Positions 48,139 to 58,160 of a stretch of 64,000 nucleotides of DNA are shown piece by piece. Every line of letters starts with the position of its first letter. Position 1 is the stretch's first letter. This DNA comes from an uncultured Lachnoclostridium sp. GTDB taxonomy: Bacteria; Bacillota; Clostridia; Lachnospirales; Lachnospiraceae. The DNA lies in the NCBI GenBank assembly GCA_946402335.1, contig CAMIWE010000001.1:1-64000 (forward strand), given 5' to 3'. The position numbers and the translations under genes were made by a program. The notes below the pieces were generated by a model that worked only from the letters and a program-made list of their open reading frames with translations, ran no database searches and was not told the DNA's origin.

Positions 48139-48160
48139 ATACTATCGCATGTGTTAGATT
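48132..48160 (+). promoter_or_regulatory. Promoter for lipoprotein gene 48395, divergent from xpt
   Basis: TTGACA-17 bp-TAGATT; -35 overlaps the xpt -35. Confidence 0.65.
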
Positions 48161-48394
48161 ATTGGCGAATCGAAAAGACTCTGCGGAGGAGGCCTTGCGC
48201 CGACTCTTAAGATACCTTGCAAAAGACGGTTCTGACGGGAAGGTTTTCCGACCCCGACGACGGTTTATTCTTTATGCCGCCGAAGCTTCGCGAGGGCCTG
48301 AACGACCCGCCGGCAAGGACCGGACAAAGGTGCGCGGATTCCGACTGCGAAACGTCCGCGCCGCATCATTTCAAAGTTAAGAAAGGACCATACA

Positions 48395-49468
48395 ATGAAG
48401 AAATCTCTCACACTGCTCCTTCTTCTGTGCCTCACCGCTTCCCTTTTTGCGGGCTGCGGCAGGAAGGATGAAACAACCCCGACTCCCACGGAGACGGTTA
48501 CCGCCGCTCCGACCGATACCCCGACCGATGCTCCGACCGACACGCCTACGGCAGAGCCCACCGAAACTCCTTACACCCCTGTCAAGATCAATGTGGCAGT
48601 GCTGAAGGGACCTACCGCCATCGGCATGGTAAAGCTCATGTCCGAGGCCGAGAACAAGCAGGCTAAGAACGATTACACATTTACCGTAGCCGGAACGGCC
48701 GATGAGATCACCGCTTCCATTATCAAGGGCGACATCCCGGTTGCCGCGGTTCCCTGCAACCTTGCTTCCGTTCTTTACAACAAGACCAAGGGCGGCGTTA
48801 CCATCTGTGCCGTAAACACCCTCGGCGTTTTGTATATTGTTGAAAACGGCAACAGCATCCAGTCCTTAGCAGACCTTAAAGGCAAGACCATCTACGCTAC
48901 CGGCGCGGGCACGACTCCCGAATACACGCTCCGCTACCTGTTGAAGTCCGCCGGAATCGATCCGGACAAGGACGTAACGCTTACCTTCCTTTCCGAAGCA
49001 AGCGAAGTGGCTGCCAGAATCGGCGCAAGCACCGACGGTATCATCGCCATGCTCCCGCAGCCCTATGTGGCAACCGTACAGACCAAAATCCCCGACGTGC
49101 GCGTGGCTCTTGACATCACGGCCGAGTGGGACAAATTAAACGACTCCTCTATTGTAACCGGCGTTATCGTAGCGAACACCGCCTGGCTTAAGGACAATGA
49201 CGCCGCTTTCCGCGTATTCCTTGACGAGTACAAGGCAAGCACCTCCTTTGCGACCTCTGAAGTTGATGCTGCCGCAGAACTGGTTGAGCACTTCGACATC
49301 TTTAAGGCTGCCATCGCCAAGAAAGCCATTCCGCAGTGCAACATCGTATGCTACACCGGCGCCGACATGAAGAAAGCCGTTTCTGCTTACCTGCAGATTC
49401 TTTTCGATGCCAACCCGGCTTCGGTCGGCGGATCGATGCCTGCAGACGACTTCTACTATATCCCGTAA
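48395..49468 (+). CDS. NitT/TauT-like ABC substrate-binding lipoprotein with Thr-Pro linker
   Basis: 357 aa; lipobox LFAGCG; KINVAVLKGPTAIGMVKLM, KGKTIYATGAGTTPEYTLRYLLKSAGIDPDKDV. Confidence 0.87.
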   Translation: MKKSLTLLLLLCLTASLFAGCGRKDETTPTPTETVTAAPTDTPTDAPTDTPTAEPTETPYTPVKINVAVLKGPTAIGMVKLMSEAENKQAKNDYTFTVAGTADEITASIIKGDIPVAAVPCNLASVLYNKTKGGVTICAVNTLGVLYIVENGNSIQSLADLKGKTIYATGAGTTPEYTLRYLLKSAGIDPDKDVTLTFLSEASEVAARIGASTDGIIAMLPQPYVATVQTKIPDVRVALDITAEWDKLNDSSIVTGVIVANTAWLKDNDAAFRVFLDEYKASTSFATSEVDAAAELVEHFDIFKAAIAKKAIPQCNIVCYTGADMKKAVSAYLQILFDANPASVGGSMPADDFYYIP

Positions 49469-49522
49469 CGGGAGCTTTTCGATGTAACCGTCCCATTTGT
49501 CGGGCATCATATGGAACCACAA

Positions 49523-49548
49523 AAGGCGGAGGATGAATCCTCCGCCTT
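49523..49548. terminator. Bidirectional terminator
   Basis: AAGGCGGAGGA-tgaa-TCCTCCGCCTT. Confidence 0.85.
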
Positions 49549-49636
49549 ACACGTACGGCGAGTCATCCGGAGGGTTCTCCTCTAAGATGCCTCGCCGTAA
49601 ATTGTATTTCGTTCTAAATAACCTTTTCTCCGCCGG

Positions 49637-51544
49637 TTATTGTTTTACCGGCGTCTCATTGCCTCCTGCGTTGGAAGCCATGTAATCCAGATAATCCTTT
49701 GCCGCCGAATAGTAATCAAAAATCGAAATGCACAGGTCGGTCAGTTTCGTTCCGTTGTTGCCGTTCACAACAGTATTCACATAAGACATCGGGCAGCTCT
49801 TAATGACTGCGTTACCAAATGTGAATTCCATAACATCCGTCAGCTGTGTAACACTGACCGCAACATCCTCAAGATAATAGTATCCGTTACCGGGATTCTT
49901 AATCAGTCCGTATTGTGATGCCACAGACTCATCGGCAAGTTCAAAATACAACCTGTATGCTATAGAGGAGTTCAGCACCAGGCTGGTTCCGACAAATGTA
50001 ACACCTTCCGGAAGCGTGTTCGTGATTTCCGCTTCAGGAAGATTCGAAAGATAATCTCTCACTTTGGCTTTGGTGCTGATCACTGCCTCATCCTTCGGAA
50101 GCGTCAGATTCGACGTTTCATAACCAAAGTACAACTGGGAATACGTTGCATAAGACATAAGCGAACGGACCAGTTCTTTCTCAGCCTCCGAAAAACTACT
50201 GTCTTCCAGCAATCTCATGCAATAAGCCTTTACACTGTATTTGCTCGGAACCGTCAGTGCTTCTCCGGTCTCCCGGTTCATCAACCGGACAATCACTTCA
50301 TCATTTACCGATTTCGGGGCAAGCTTGCATTCAACCACATATGCTTTGCTTCCGTCCGGCAGTGTGCAGGCAGCACTTGCTTTAATATCCTGTGTTTCCT
50401 GTGCCCCCGACTTATAAGTAATGGCTGCATAAATGTTGCCGGTTGCAACTGCTCCGTCATCCACGGCGAAATAGAACTTGAGGTTCACAATATCCGACAG
50501 ATCAACAGAGCAGCCTTTCAGGCTCGGATCCCATTCGATTACTTCAAGCGTGTGTTCACTGTTCTCCCTAAAATACTGTTCGGCGTAAGAGTCCTTATAA
50601 ACGCGGATAACCAGATCTTCGGAGCATTCATAGAACAAATCCACTTCAAGGAATGTTACGCTGCTCGGGATTGTAATACTCTTTAGGCTGATGCAATTAT
50701 CAAATGCATAACTTTCAATTCTGGTCACACTGTCCGGGATGACAACTCTTGATAATTTGTCACAACCACGAAAGGCGCAATAGCTGATTGTTGTCACACT
50801 GTCAGGAAGGATAATACTCGTTAAACTAACACAACTCCGAAATGCCGAATCCGAAATAACCTTCACGCCTTTCGAAACAGTAACGTTTGTCAGGCTGCTG
50901 CAGCCCCAAAACGCTCCATATGGAATTGTTGTCACATTTTTCGGAATGTTGATACTTGTCAAACTGCTGCAGCCTCGAAATGCCTCAGCGTTAATCTCAG
51001 AAACACTGTCCGCAATAGTGATACTCGTTAAACCGTAGCAATCCCCAAATGCATAATTTCCGATTGATGTCACTCCATCCGGGATGATGATACTCTGTAG
51101 ACTGCTGCAACCATAAAATGTATTTTGCCCTATCGAAGATACACCTGACGGAATGGTAATACCCGTCAAACTCCGGCAACTTTCAAAAGCACTGTTTCCA
51201 ATCGAGATTACTCCGTCCGGAATGTTGATACTCGCCAGATTGTGACAATTCACAAATGCCCCGAACCCAATCGAAGTCACACCGTCGGGAACCGTTACAC
51301 TCGTCAGGTTTTCAAATTCCCAAAACGCCATATCTCCGATTGCTGTCACGCCGTCCGGAATGATTACATCTCCGCCCGGTCCGTTGTATTGTACTAAAAC
51401 TCCGTTGTCATCAATGACAAATGTTTCCACCTCTACGGCAAAGGATACATTTTGTCCGAACAATAAAACAATCGTCATGCACAGGAATACGGCTGCAATG
51501 ACCATTCCCAGTACACTCAAGCATCTCTTTGTACCTTTCATCAC
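49637..51544 (-). CDS. BspA-type leucine-rich-repeat surface/secreted protein
   Basis: 635 aa; signal peptide; repeated 23-aa LRR_5 units (LTSINIPDGVTSIGxxAFxxC). Confidence 0.93.
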   Translation of the reverse strand: MMKGTKRCLSVLGMVIAAVFLCMTIVLLFGQNVSFAVEVETFVIDDNGVLVQYNGPGGDVIIPDGVTAIGDMAFWEFENLTSVTVPDGVTSIGFGAFVNCHNLASINIPDGVISIGNSAFESCRSLTGITIPSGVSSIGQNTFYGCSSLQSIIIPDGVTSIGNYAFGDCYGLTSITIADSVSEINAEAFRGCSSLTSINIPKNVTTIPYGAFWGCSSLTNVTVSKGVKVISDSAFRSCVSLTSIILPDSVTTISYCAFRGCDKLSRVVIPDSVTRIESYAFDNCISLKSITIPSSVTFLEVDLFYECSEDLVIRVYKDSYAEQYFRENSEHTLEVIEWDPSLKGCSVDLSDIVNLKFYFAVDDGAVATGNIYAAITYKSGAQETQDIKASAACTLPDGSKAYVVECKLAPKSVNDEVIVRLMNRETGEALTVPSKYSVKAYCMRLLEDSSFSEAEKELVRSLMSYATYSQLYFGYETSNLTLPKDEAVISTKAKVRDYLSNLPEAEITNTLPEGVTFVGTSLVLNSSIAYRLYFELADESVASQYGLIKNPGNGYYYLEDVAVSVTQLTDVMEFTFGNAVIKSCPMSYVNTVVNGNNGTKLTDLCISIFDYYSAAKDYLDYMASNAGGNETPVKQ

Positions 51545-51585
51545 GAAAATCCTCCTCGTGTCCGATAAGTTTATTTATACACCAG

Positions 51586-51700
51586 TCACTGTCAAGGGGC
51601 TTGTAAGCCCTCTATAGGTAGTGTAGCGGACGCTTCGCTCACTGTCAAGGGACTAGTAAGTATATCCACTATACGCAGTGTAGCGGACGCTTCGCTCACT
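51586..51700. repeat. Tandem direct repeats upstream of LRR gene
   Basis: Perfect 24-nt copies AGTGTAGCGGACGCTTCGCTCACT at 51620-51643 and 51677-51700; TCACTGTCAAGGG[G/A]CT[T/A]GTAAG at 51586 and 51639. Confidence 0.9.
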
Positions 51701-51790
51701 ATTTGACTTCCGAAAGGCCTATCCGACAGGCTACCCGCCGGTCTTTACCAGAAAATGCAAGGATCGTTTCAGGTTCCATGCGATAAAGCA

Positions 51791-51820
51791 AAAAAGCATG
51801 TCCCCCCGGACATGCTTTTT
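51791..51820. terminator. Terminator
   Basis: AAAAAGCATGTCC-cccc-GGACATGCTTTTT. Confidence 0.87.
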
Positions 51821-51864
51821 CTATATATTGCAACACTACTGAATTGTATTGGAAATCCCGTCGC

Positions 51865-52482
51865 TTACACCTGCGGACGCTTGCAGGTGATTGTCAGAAT
51901 ACCGTTCTTATATCCTGCATGGATGGAAGTCTGATCCAGCTTGCCCACACGGATCTTCTGCTCAAGCTCGCCGGCACGTACGCCGACCGCTTCTTTGAAA
52001 AGCACCGTGCCTTCCACCTCGGGCAGATTCTTCTTCGCCCGCACGATCAGCATATCCTTTTCATACTTCACGTTTACACTCGTCTTGTCACAGCCCGGAA
52101 CCTCACAGAAGATGTTCACGGTATCGGCCGTATCGGCACGGTAATAGGCAATTCCCTTCTCGCCCACCGCATTCTTAGAGCCGCCGTCGAGAATCTTATT
52201 AAACCAGTCTCCGATCGGATTGGCATTCTGCTTCTTGCCTTCGTCATTGCCGCCGGCCGCATCCTTTTCGCCTTTAGCCTCTCCGGCAGCGGTACCGGTC
52301 TTGTCTGCATCGGTCTTAGCCGCTTCCGCTTCCGCGTTCTTGGCGCTTTCCTCGGCCTGCTTCATCATTTTATCCTTCGTCGAATCCACTTCGTTCTGAA
52401 GGCCTTTTATACTCTTTTCAATGGAATCAAAGAAGCCGTTCAAAGCTTCGGATGTCTTTTTGAAAAAATCGTCATCAAACAT
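51865..52482 (-). CDS. Hsp20/alpha-crystallin-like C-terminal domain with long charged N-terminal extension
   Basis: Start MFDDDFFKKTSEAL; C-terminus NIFCEVPGCDKTSVNVKYEKDMLIVRAKK...GVRAGELEQKIRVGKLDQTSIHAGYKNGILTITCKRP. Confidence 0.75.
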   Translation of the reverse strand: MFDDDFFKKTSEALNGFFDSIEKSIKGLQNEVDSTKDKMMKQAEESAKNAEAEAAKTDADKTGTAAGEAKGEKDAAGGNDEGKKQNANPIGDWFNKILDGGSKNAVGEKGIAYYRADTADTVNIFCEVPGCDKTSVNVKYEKDMLIVRAKKNLPEVEGTVLFKEAVGVRAGELEQKIRVGKLDQTSIHAGYKNGILTITCKRPQV

Positions 52483-52612
52483 TTCTTTCTCCTCCTGTTT
52501 CTTCGCTCTCCCGCAGCCTTGCCCGGCATGGGATCGGAAAAGTGTATTACACGTCCGTATGGTAAATGTCAATTACCTTACACTATTGTTATACACAAAA
52601 GCCCGGCGCTTG

Positions 52613-54052
52613 TCAATCCTTTTTCGCAAGGATTGAAAGCAGCAGTTCCCAGGTTCTCTCTACCGAAGCAACGGAAAGCCTTTCCTTGGTCGTATGCACG
52701 TCGTACATCTGCGGACCCATGCTGATCGCGTCCAGATCCGGAATCTTATCGATCAAAAGGCCGCACTCCAGTCCCGCATGAATGGTTTCCACCTTCGGAT
52801 CGCATCCGTTCAGCTCACGGTAAGCCGCCACCGCCTTGTCACGGATTGCCGACTCCGCGCGGTACTGCCAGCCGGGATATTCGCTGTTACGGGATACTTC
52901 CGCACCGCAAAGCTTCGCCATAAGACAAATCCGATTGCAAAGTTCCTGCTTTTCGGACTCGATCAGACTACGAACGGAAACCGCGATCTCCGCCAGAGCC
53001 CCTTCCGTACGGATGATTCCCACATTGTCCGAGGTTTCCACCAGTTCGGGAAGCGTGCTCATCGCCGCAGGCCCGAACGGAAGCAGCGTCAGAAGGTTCA
53101 GAAGCTTCTCCTCGCTGTCCGCTGTGAGAATGCCTTCCGCTTCCCCGGAGCATGCCGTTACGGAAATCTTCAGTCCGTCTTCTTTACCGCTAAGCGCATT
53201 GGTCAGTTCTTTCGTGATTGCCGTAATATCCGGTTTCTTTCCGTCCGGTACCGCAATAACGACCGTTGCGGCATTCGGGATTGCATTGTCCTTCGTTCCG
53301 CCGCTTATGGATACAAGCCGTACGCCCTGCTTTTTCAGGTCCCGCACCACGCGGGCAAGAAGCAGAATCGCGTTCGAACGGTTCTTTGCGATTTCCGTGC
53401 CGGAATGGCCTCCCTGAAGACCTTCGAGGCGGATTTCGTATGTGGCGTAATCTAAGGAAGCCTTCTCGCGTACAAGCGGCATACGGAGGCGAAGCGTCAG
53501 GCCGCCGGCACATCCCGCAATAAAGATTCCTTCGTCTTCCGAGTCGAGATTGATCAGACGTCTTGCCGTCAGGAGATCGGGGTTCATTGCAATCGCGCCG
53601 TCCATGCCGGTCTCTTCATTGACCGTGGCAACCAGCACCAGTGCCGGATGCGGAATGGTCTTATCGGCAAGAATTGCCATGCCGTAAGCGATTGCGATTC
53701 CGTCGTCACCGCCGAGCGTCGTCCCGCGGGCGCCGATCAAACCGTCCTCCACAAAAAGGGAGAGCCCGTCTTTTTCGAGATCAAGGGTGCAATCCGGGTC
53801 TTTCACCGCAACCATGTCCATGTGTCCCTGCAGCGCAATTGCCGGCTCTTTCTCGTAGCCGGGCGTCGCGTCGGCATAGATGATGACGTTGCCGCAGGGC
53901 TCCTGCACATAGCGCAGTCCGTTCTCGACGGCAAATGCGGCGAGCCGGTCGCTGATCGCACGAATATTGCCGGACCCGTGCGGGATTCCGCAAAGCTCCT
54001 CAAAATACCCGAATACTGCTTTCGGCTCGATACCGTTTAATACTTTTCCCAT
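52613..54052 (-). CDS. pepD: Aminoacyl-histidine dipeptidase (beta-Ala-His dipeptidase, M20)
   Basis: 479 aa; LQGHMDMVAVKDPD, LGGDDGIAIAYGMAIL, NEETGMDGA, GLQGGHSGTEI. Confidence 0.95.
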   Translation of the reverse strand: MGKVLNGIEPKAVFGYFEELCGIPHGSGNIRAISDRLAAFAVENGLRYVQEPCGNVIIYADATPGYEKEPAIALQGHMDMVAVKDPDCTLDLEKDGLSLFVEDGLIGARGTTLGGDDGIAIAYGMAILADKTIPHPALVLVATVNEETGMDGAIAMNPDLLTARRLINLDSEDEGIFIAGCAGGLTLRLRMPLVREKASLDYATYEIRLEGLQGGHSGTEIAKNRSNAILLLARVVRDLKKQGVRLVSISGGTKDNAIPNAATVVIAVPDGKKPDITAITKELTNALSGKEDGLKISVTACSGEAEGILTADSEEKLLNLLTLLPFGPAAMSTLPELVETSDNVGIIRTEGALAEIAVSVRSLIESEKQELCNRICLMAKLCGAEVSRNSEYPGWQYRAESAIRDKAVAAYRELNGCDPKVETIHAGLECGLLIDKIPDLDAISMGPQMYDVHTTKERLSVASVERTWELLLSILAKKD

Positions 54053-54141
54053 ATTTTCTTCTCCTTCGCATGGTTTCCATTTTACGTCCCATGCCTTATC
54101 ATTTTCCTGCGCCTTAAGGCGCCCCGCTTTTGCAACAAAAA

Positions 54142-54169
54142 GGTACCCGACTGGCTAAAATCGGGTACC
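54142..54169 (-). terminator. Terminator after FHA gene
   Basis: GGTACCCGA...TCGGGTACC followed by TTTTT on minus strand. Confidence 0.75.
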
Positions 54170-54185
54170 CGGATGAATCAATATC

Positions 54186-54839
54186 TTATCTTACCTGGAA
54201 CTCTTCGTCTGCGAGACGGAACCGGTCTCCGACTTCAAGCGGAATCTTCACTCCGGCGCGAATCCGTTCGCCGTTCACGTAAGTTCCGTTCGTGGCATTT
54301 AAATCTTCAATATACAGCTTTCCGTCTTTTCTTGTCAGTTTCGCATGTGCCCGGCTGACTGCGGGGTTAGCGGTGATACAGTAATCTACGCGAACCCGTT
54401 CCTTACCCATCAGGTACTCGTCTTTACCTACGAGGAATTCCTCCTCGGTACGCATCCGCATGATTACCATGCCGTGCGGGTCAATTCCCGCGGCTGCCGA
54501 CTTTCCGTTGCCGTCATTGTCTATTACAACATCGGGATATTCACTGTGATACGGTTTCAGAAGAGAGGTCGTTCCAAACTGGGGCTTTCCGTCGAGATAC
54601 TCCGGAGGCACCGTGCCGTACTTCTGCCATGCGTTATTATCCTTTTTCTCACTGACCTTTGTCTGTCCGCGTCTTCTTCCCACGAGGAACAGAATCAAGG
54701 AAGTAATCAGCATCAAAATAAGAATGTTGACGACCAACAAAAGTAAATCAAGAACTCCCTTGTTCGGCGTCGATGTAGAACCAAAGATCAAGTGCAATGA
54801 CTGAACGATACCATTCGGCATAGAACTCTCACCCTCCAT
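54186..54839 (-). CDS. Membrane-anchored FHA-domain protein
   Basis: 217 aa; TM near N-terminus; VDYCITANPAVSRAHAKLTRKDGKLYIEDLNATNGTYVNGERI. Confidence 0.9.
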   Translation of the reverse strand: MEGESSMPNGIVQSLHLIFGSTSTPNKGVLDLLLLVVNILILMLITSLILFLVGRRRGQTKVSEKKDNNAWQKYGTVPPEYLDGKPQFGTTSLLKPYHSEYPDVVIDNDGNGKSAAAGIDPHGMVIMRMRTEEEFLVGKDEYLMGKERVRVDYCITANPAVSRAHAKLTRKDGKLYIEDLNATNGTYVNGERIRAGVKIPLEVGDRFRLADEEFQVR

Positions 54840-54925
54840 CGGTATTATGGAACAAATTCTCTTACTTTAAATATACCCTTGCTTGCAAGAAAAATCAAAC
54901 ATTTTCTCGCCGGAAACCCTCAATC

Positions 54926-56116
54926 TTACGCGAGGTATTTCTTCAAAACATCCACTTTATCGAGACGCTCCCACGTTACATCAATATCCGTGCGTCCGAA
55001 ATGGCCGTATGCAGCGGTCTGCTTATAAATCGGGCGGCGAAGATCAAGCATCTTAATGATTCCGGCAGGTCTTAAGTCGAAATTCTCGCGGATGATCTCT
55101 ACCATTCTCTCATCGGAAACCTTTCCGGTGCCGAAGGAGTCTACGGAAATCGAGGTCGGTTCTGCTACACCGATAGCATAGGAAACCTGAATTTCCACCT
55201 TATCGGCAAGTCCTGCTGCCACGATATTCTTGGCAACATAACGGGCCGCATAGGAAGCGGAACGGTCAACCTTCGTGCAGTCCTTTCCGGAAAATGCACC
55301 GCCGCCGTGACGGGCGTATCCGCCGTAGGTGTCAACGATGATCTTACGGCCGGTAAGACCGGAATCTCCGTTCGGTCCGCCGATTACGAAACGACCGGTC
55401 GGATTGATGAAAATCTTCGTTCCAGCACTCATCATCTCAGCCGGAATAACCGCATCGATAACGTACTTCTTAACATCTTTATGAATCTGCTCCTGGGTAA
55501 CGTCGGGATCATGCTGCGTCGATACTACGACTGCATTGACGCGGGACGGCTTGCCGTTCTCGTCATACTCGACGGTAACCTGGGATTTGCCGTCGGGACG
55601 AAGATACGGAAGCGTTCCGTTCTTACGAACCTCGGACAGCTTTCTGGTCAGTCTGTGTGCAAGACTGATGGGCATCGGCATATACTCGGGGGTCTCGTTG
55701 GTTGCGTAACCGAACATCAGACCCTGGTCGCCGGCACCGATGGCGGCAATATCGGAATCGCTCATCTCACCGGTCTTCGCTTCGAGCGCCTTATCAACGC
55801 CCATCGCGATATCCTTGGACTGCTCGTCCAAAGCTACGATAACGCCGCAGGTGTCGGCGTCAAATCCGTATTTGGCTCTGTCATAACCGATTTCACGGAT
55901 CGTATCGCGGACCGTCTTCTGAATATCCACATATCCCGTGCTGGTAACTTCTCCCATAACCAGAACAAGGCCGGTGGTAATACAGGTCTCGCAGGCAACA
56001 CGGCTCATGGGATCCTGACGAATCAGTTCGTCCAGAATCGCATCGCTGATCTGGTCGCAAATCTTATCGGGATGTCCCTCGGTGACGGATTCGGAGGTAA
56101 AAATTCTTTCTTCCAT
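54926..56116 (-). CDS. metK: S-adenosylmethionine synthetase
   Basis: 396 aa; [54 protein letters not shown]. Confidence 0.98.
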   Translation of the reverse strand: MEERIFTSESVTEGHPDKICDQISDAILDELIRQDPMSRVACETCITTGLVLVMGEVTSTGYVDIQKTVRDTIREIGYDRAKYGFDADTCGVIVALDEQSKDIAMGVDKALEAKTGEMSDSDIAAIGAGDQGLMFGYATNETPEYMPMPISLAHRLTRKLSEVRKNGTLPYLRPDGKSQVTVEYDENGKPSRVNAVVVSTQHDPDVTQEQIHKDVKKYVIDAVIPAEMMSAGTKIFINPTGRFVIGGPNGDSGLTGRKIIVDTYGGYARHGGGAFSGKDCTKVDRSASYAARYVAKNIVAAGLADKVEIQVSYAIGVAEPTSISVDSFGTGKVSDERMVEIIRENFDLRPAGIIKMLDLRRPIYKQTAAYGHFGRTDIDVTWERLDKVDVLKKYLA

Positions 56117-56191
56117 ACTGGTTCACTCCTCATAAAACGGATAAACAGTGCCGGACACGAATGCATCCGACACTGGTCATTCCCTGTATTC

Positions 56192-56211
56192 TAAAACCCT
56201 GAAGGGTTTTA
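56192..56211 (-). terminator. Hairpin overlapping murA stop codon
   Basis: Perfect inverted repeat TAAAACCCTgaAGGGTTTTA; murA TAA lies at 56209-56211. Confidence 0.6.
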
Positions 56212-57498
56212 TGCAAATTTATTCTTTCTGCGTCCTGCGGGCACCGGAGTCTTCTCGATGGAGGCGCCGAGTGCACGAAGTTTCTCGTCGAAATTCTCGT
56301 AACCGCGCTCAATGTACTCGATATCACGGATGACGCTGCGTCCTTCCGTTGCAAGCGCCGCTATGGTAAGTGCCGCGCCGGCACGAAGGTCCGGGGTGTC
56401 AAGGGTTGCTGCGGTTGCCTTCTCGATTCCTTCAATGACTGCCATCTGGGAACCTTCCACTTTAATGTTGGCTCCCATCTTACGAAGCTCGGCTACATAT
56501 TTGAAACGGTTCTCGAAAATCGTCTCGTTGATGTAACTGGTTCCTTCGCCGAACATGAGCAGTGCGGCCATCTGCGGCTGCATATCGGTGGGGAAACCGG
56601 GATATACGCGGGTCTTCACCGTGCTGGCATGCGGTCTGCGGCTGCAGCATACACGGACGGAATCATCATATTCATTGACCTCTGCACCGATTTCCACAAG
56701 CTTTGCGGTAATCGCCTCAAGGTGCTTCGGAATTACGTTTTTCAAAAGAACATCGCCTTTGGTGGCAGCGGCAACGCACATGAACGTGCCTGCCTCAATC
56801 TGGTCCGGAATGATGGAATAGCTGTTTCCGTGAAGCTTCTGAACGCCGCGGATACGGATCACATCGGTACCGGCTCCCTTAATGTTGGCTCCGAGACTGT
56901 TTAAGAAGTTGGCCACATCTACGATGTGAGGCTCCTTCGCAACGTTCTCGATGATCGTCTGGCCTTCGGCCATAACGGCTGCAAGCATAATATTGATTGT
57001 CGCTCCGACGCTTACCACGTCAAGGAAAATATGGCTTGCGCGAAGATGATCGGCCTGTGCATGAACAAATCCGTTCTCGGTCGTTACTTTCGCGCCGAGA
57101 GCACGGAATCCTTTCAAATGCTGGTCGATGGGACGGGATCCGATATCGCATCCGCCCGGCATCGCTACGGTTGCGTTTCCGCGTTTCGCAAGAAGCGCTC
57201 CCAACAGATAGTAGGATGCCCGAATCTTCTGAATGTAGTCGTAATCCACCATTTCCGTGTGGATCGTAGCTCCGTTGATACGGACCGTATGTCGGTCGAC
57301 GCGGTCAACCACGGCGCCGATGGCCGCAATCGCCTCCAAAAGGATATTGGTGTCGTTTACATCCGGCAGGTTCTCAATCGTAACGAAATCATCACAGATG
57401 ATTGCCCCGGCAAGAATACCGAGCGCAGCGTTCTTGGCACCACTGATGGTAACCTCGCCGGCAAGGGATTTGCCTCCGCTGATAACGTACTGCTCCAT
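56209..57498 (-). CDS. murA: UDP-N-acetylglucosamine 1-carboxyvinyltransferase
   Basis: Start MEQYVISGGKSLAGEVTISGAKNAALGILAGAII; MPGGCDIGSRPIDQHLKGFRALGA. Confidence 0.97.
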   Translation of the reverse strand: MEQYVISGGKSLAGEVTISGAKNAALGILAGAIICDDFVTIENLPDVNDTNILLEAIAAIGAVVDRVDRHTVRINGATIHTEMVDYDYIQKIRASYYLLGALLAKRGNATVAMPGGCDIGSRPIDQHLKGFRALGAKVTTENGFVHAQADHLRASHIFLDVVSVGATINIMLAAVMAEGQTIIENVAKEPHIVDVANFLNSLGANIKGAGTDVIRIRGVQKLHGNSYSIIPDQIEAGTFMCVAAATKGDVLLKNVIPKHLEAITAKLVEIGAEVNEYDDSVRVCCSRRPHASTVKTRVYPGFPTDMQPQMAALLMFGEGTSYINETIFENRFKYVAELRKMGANIKVEGSQMAVIEGIEKATAATLDTPDLRAGAALTIAALATEGRSVIRDIEYIERGYENFDEKLRALGASIEKTPVPAGRRKNKFA

Positions 57499-57535
57499 AA
57501 AATTTCCTCCGGTGCGGCTAAGCCGCAAAGTCTTT

Positions 57536-58099
57536 CTATTGTTTTTTTACGGAATACCCGAAGGTTCCGATTGCTTTCCCAAGGCTATAATACGTACCGT
57601 GGGAGTAGACGATAGGATTCGCTTTCATAAGGTCAAACTTTCCATGCTCGTCCATATATGCCTCATCGGCATGAACGGCAACCACTTCTGCAAGAAACAT
57701 ATCGTGGCTTCCGAGTTCTTTGATTTCCGTCACCCGGCATTCGAGATTGACCGGGGATTCCGCAATCAGCGGTGCTTTCACAATGTCGGCGAGAACCGGA
57801 GTCAGGCCGGTTCGTTTGAATTTGTCTTCTTTCCGGCCGGAACGCACGCCGCAGTAGTCCGTCGCGCGGGCAAGCGCCTCCGTCGTAAGGTTGATGACAA
57901 ATTCGCCGCTCTTTTTTATCAGTTCGTAAGAATACCGCTCTTTTCGAACCGATATGGATACCATCGGCGGATCAGAGCATACGGTACCCGTCCAGGCAAT
58001 TGTGAGGATGTTCGGCTTTCCGGCCTCATCCGCGCAAGTCACCATTACCGCCGGCAAAGGATACAGCATATTGCCGGGCTTCCAAGATTGTTTTGCCAT
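57536..58099 (-). CDS. Flavin reductase-like (FMN-binding) family protein
   Basis: 187 aa; YPLPAVMVTCADEAGKPNILTIAWTGTVCSDPPMVSISVRKERYSYELIKKSGEFVINL. Confidence 0.88.
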   Translation of the reverse strand: MAKQSWKPGNMLYPLPAVMVTCADEAGKPNILTIAWTGTVCSDPPMVSISVRKERYSYELIKKSGEFVINLTTEALARATDYCGVRSGRKEDKFKRTGLTPVLADIVKAPLIAESPVNLECRVTEIKELGSHDMFLAEVVAVHADEAYMDEHGKFDLMKANPIVYSHGTYYSLGKAIGTFGYSVKKQ

Positions 58100-58160
58100 A
58101 AGTTGATCCCAAATGCTTTATGAAATACCATCCGGCGGAATCTTTAAATCCGCGGGCTGC

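Noticed and set aside
50600-51350. Regularly spaced DNA repeats that could suggest a CRISPR array
   Set aside because: Period is about 69 bp in frame and encodes 23-aa leucine-rich repeats; degenerate at DNA level, no cas genes
56117-56208. SAM riboswitch before metK
   Set aside because: No S-box core (e.g. CTTATCAAGAG...GAGGGA) and the gap to murA is too short; only simple stems are present
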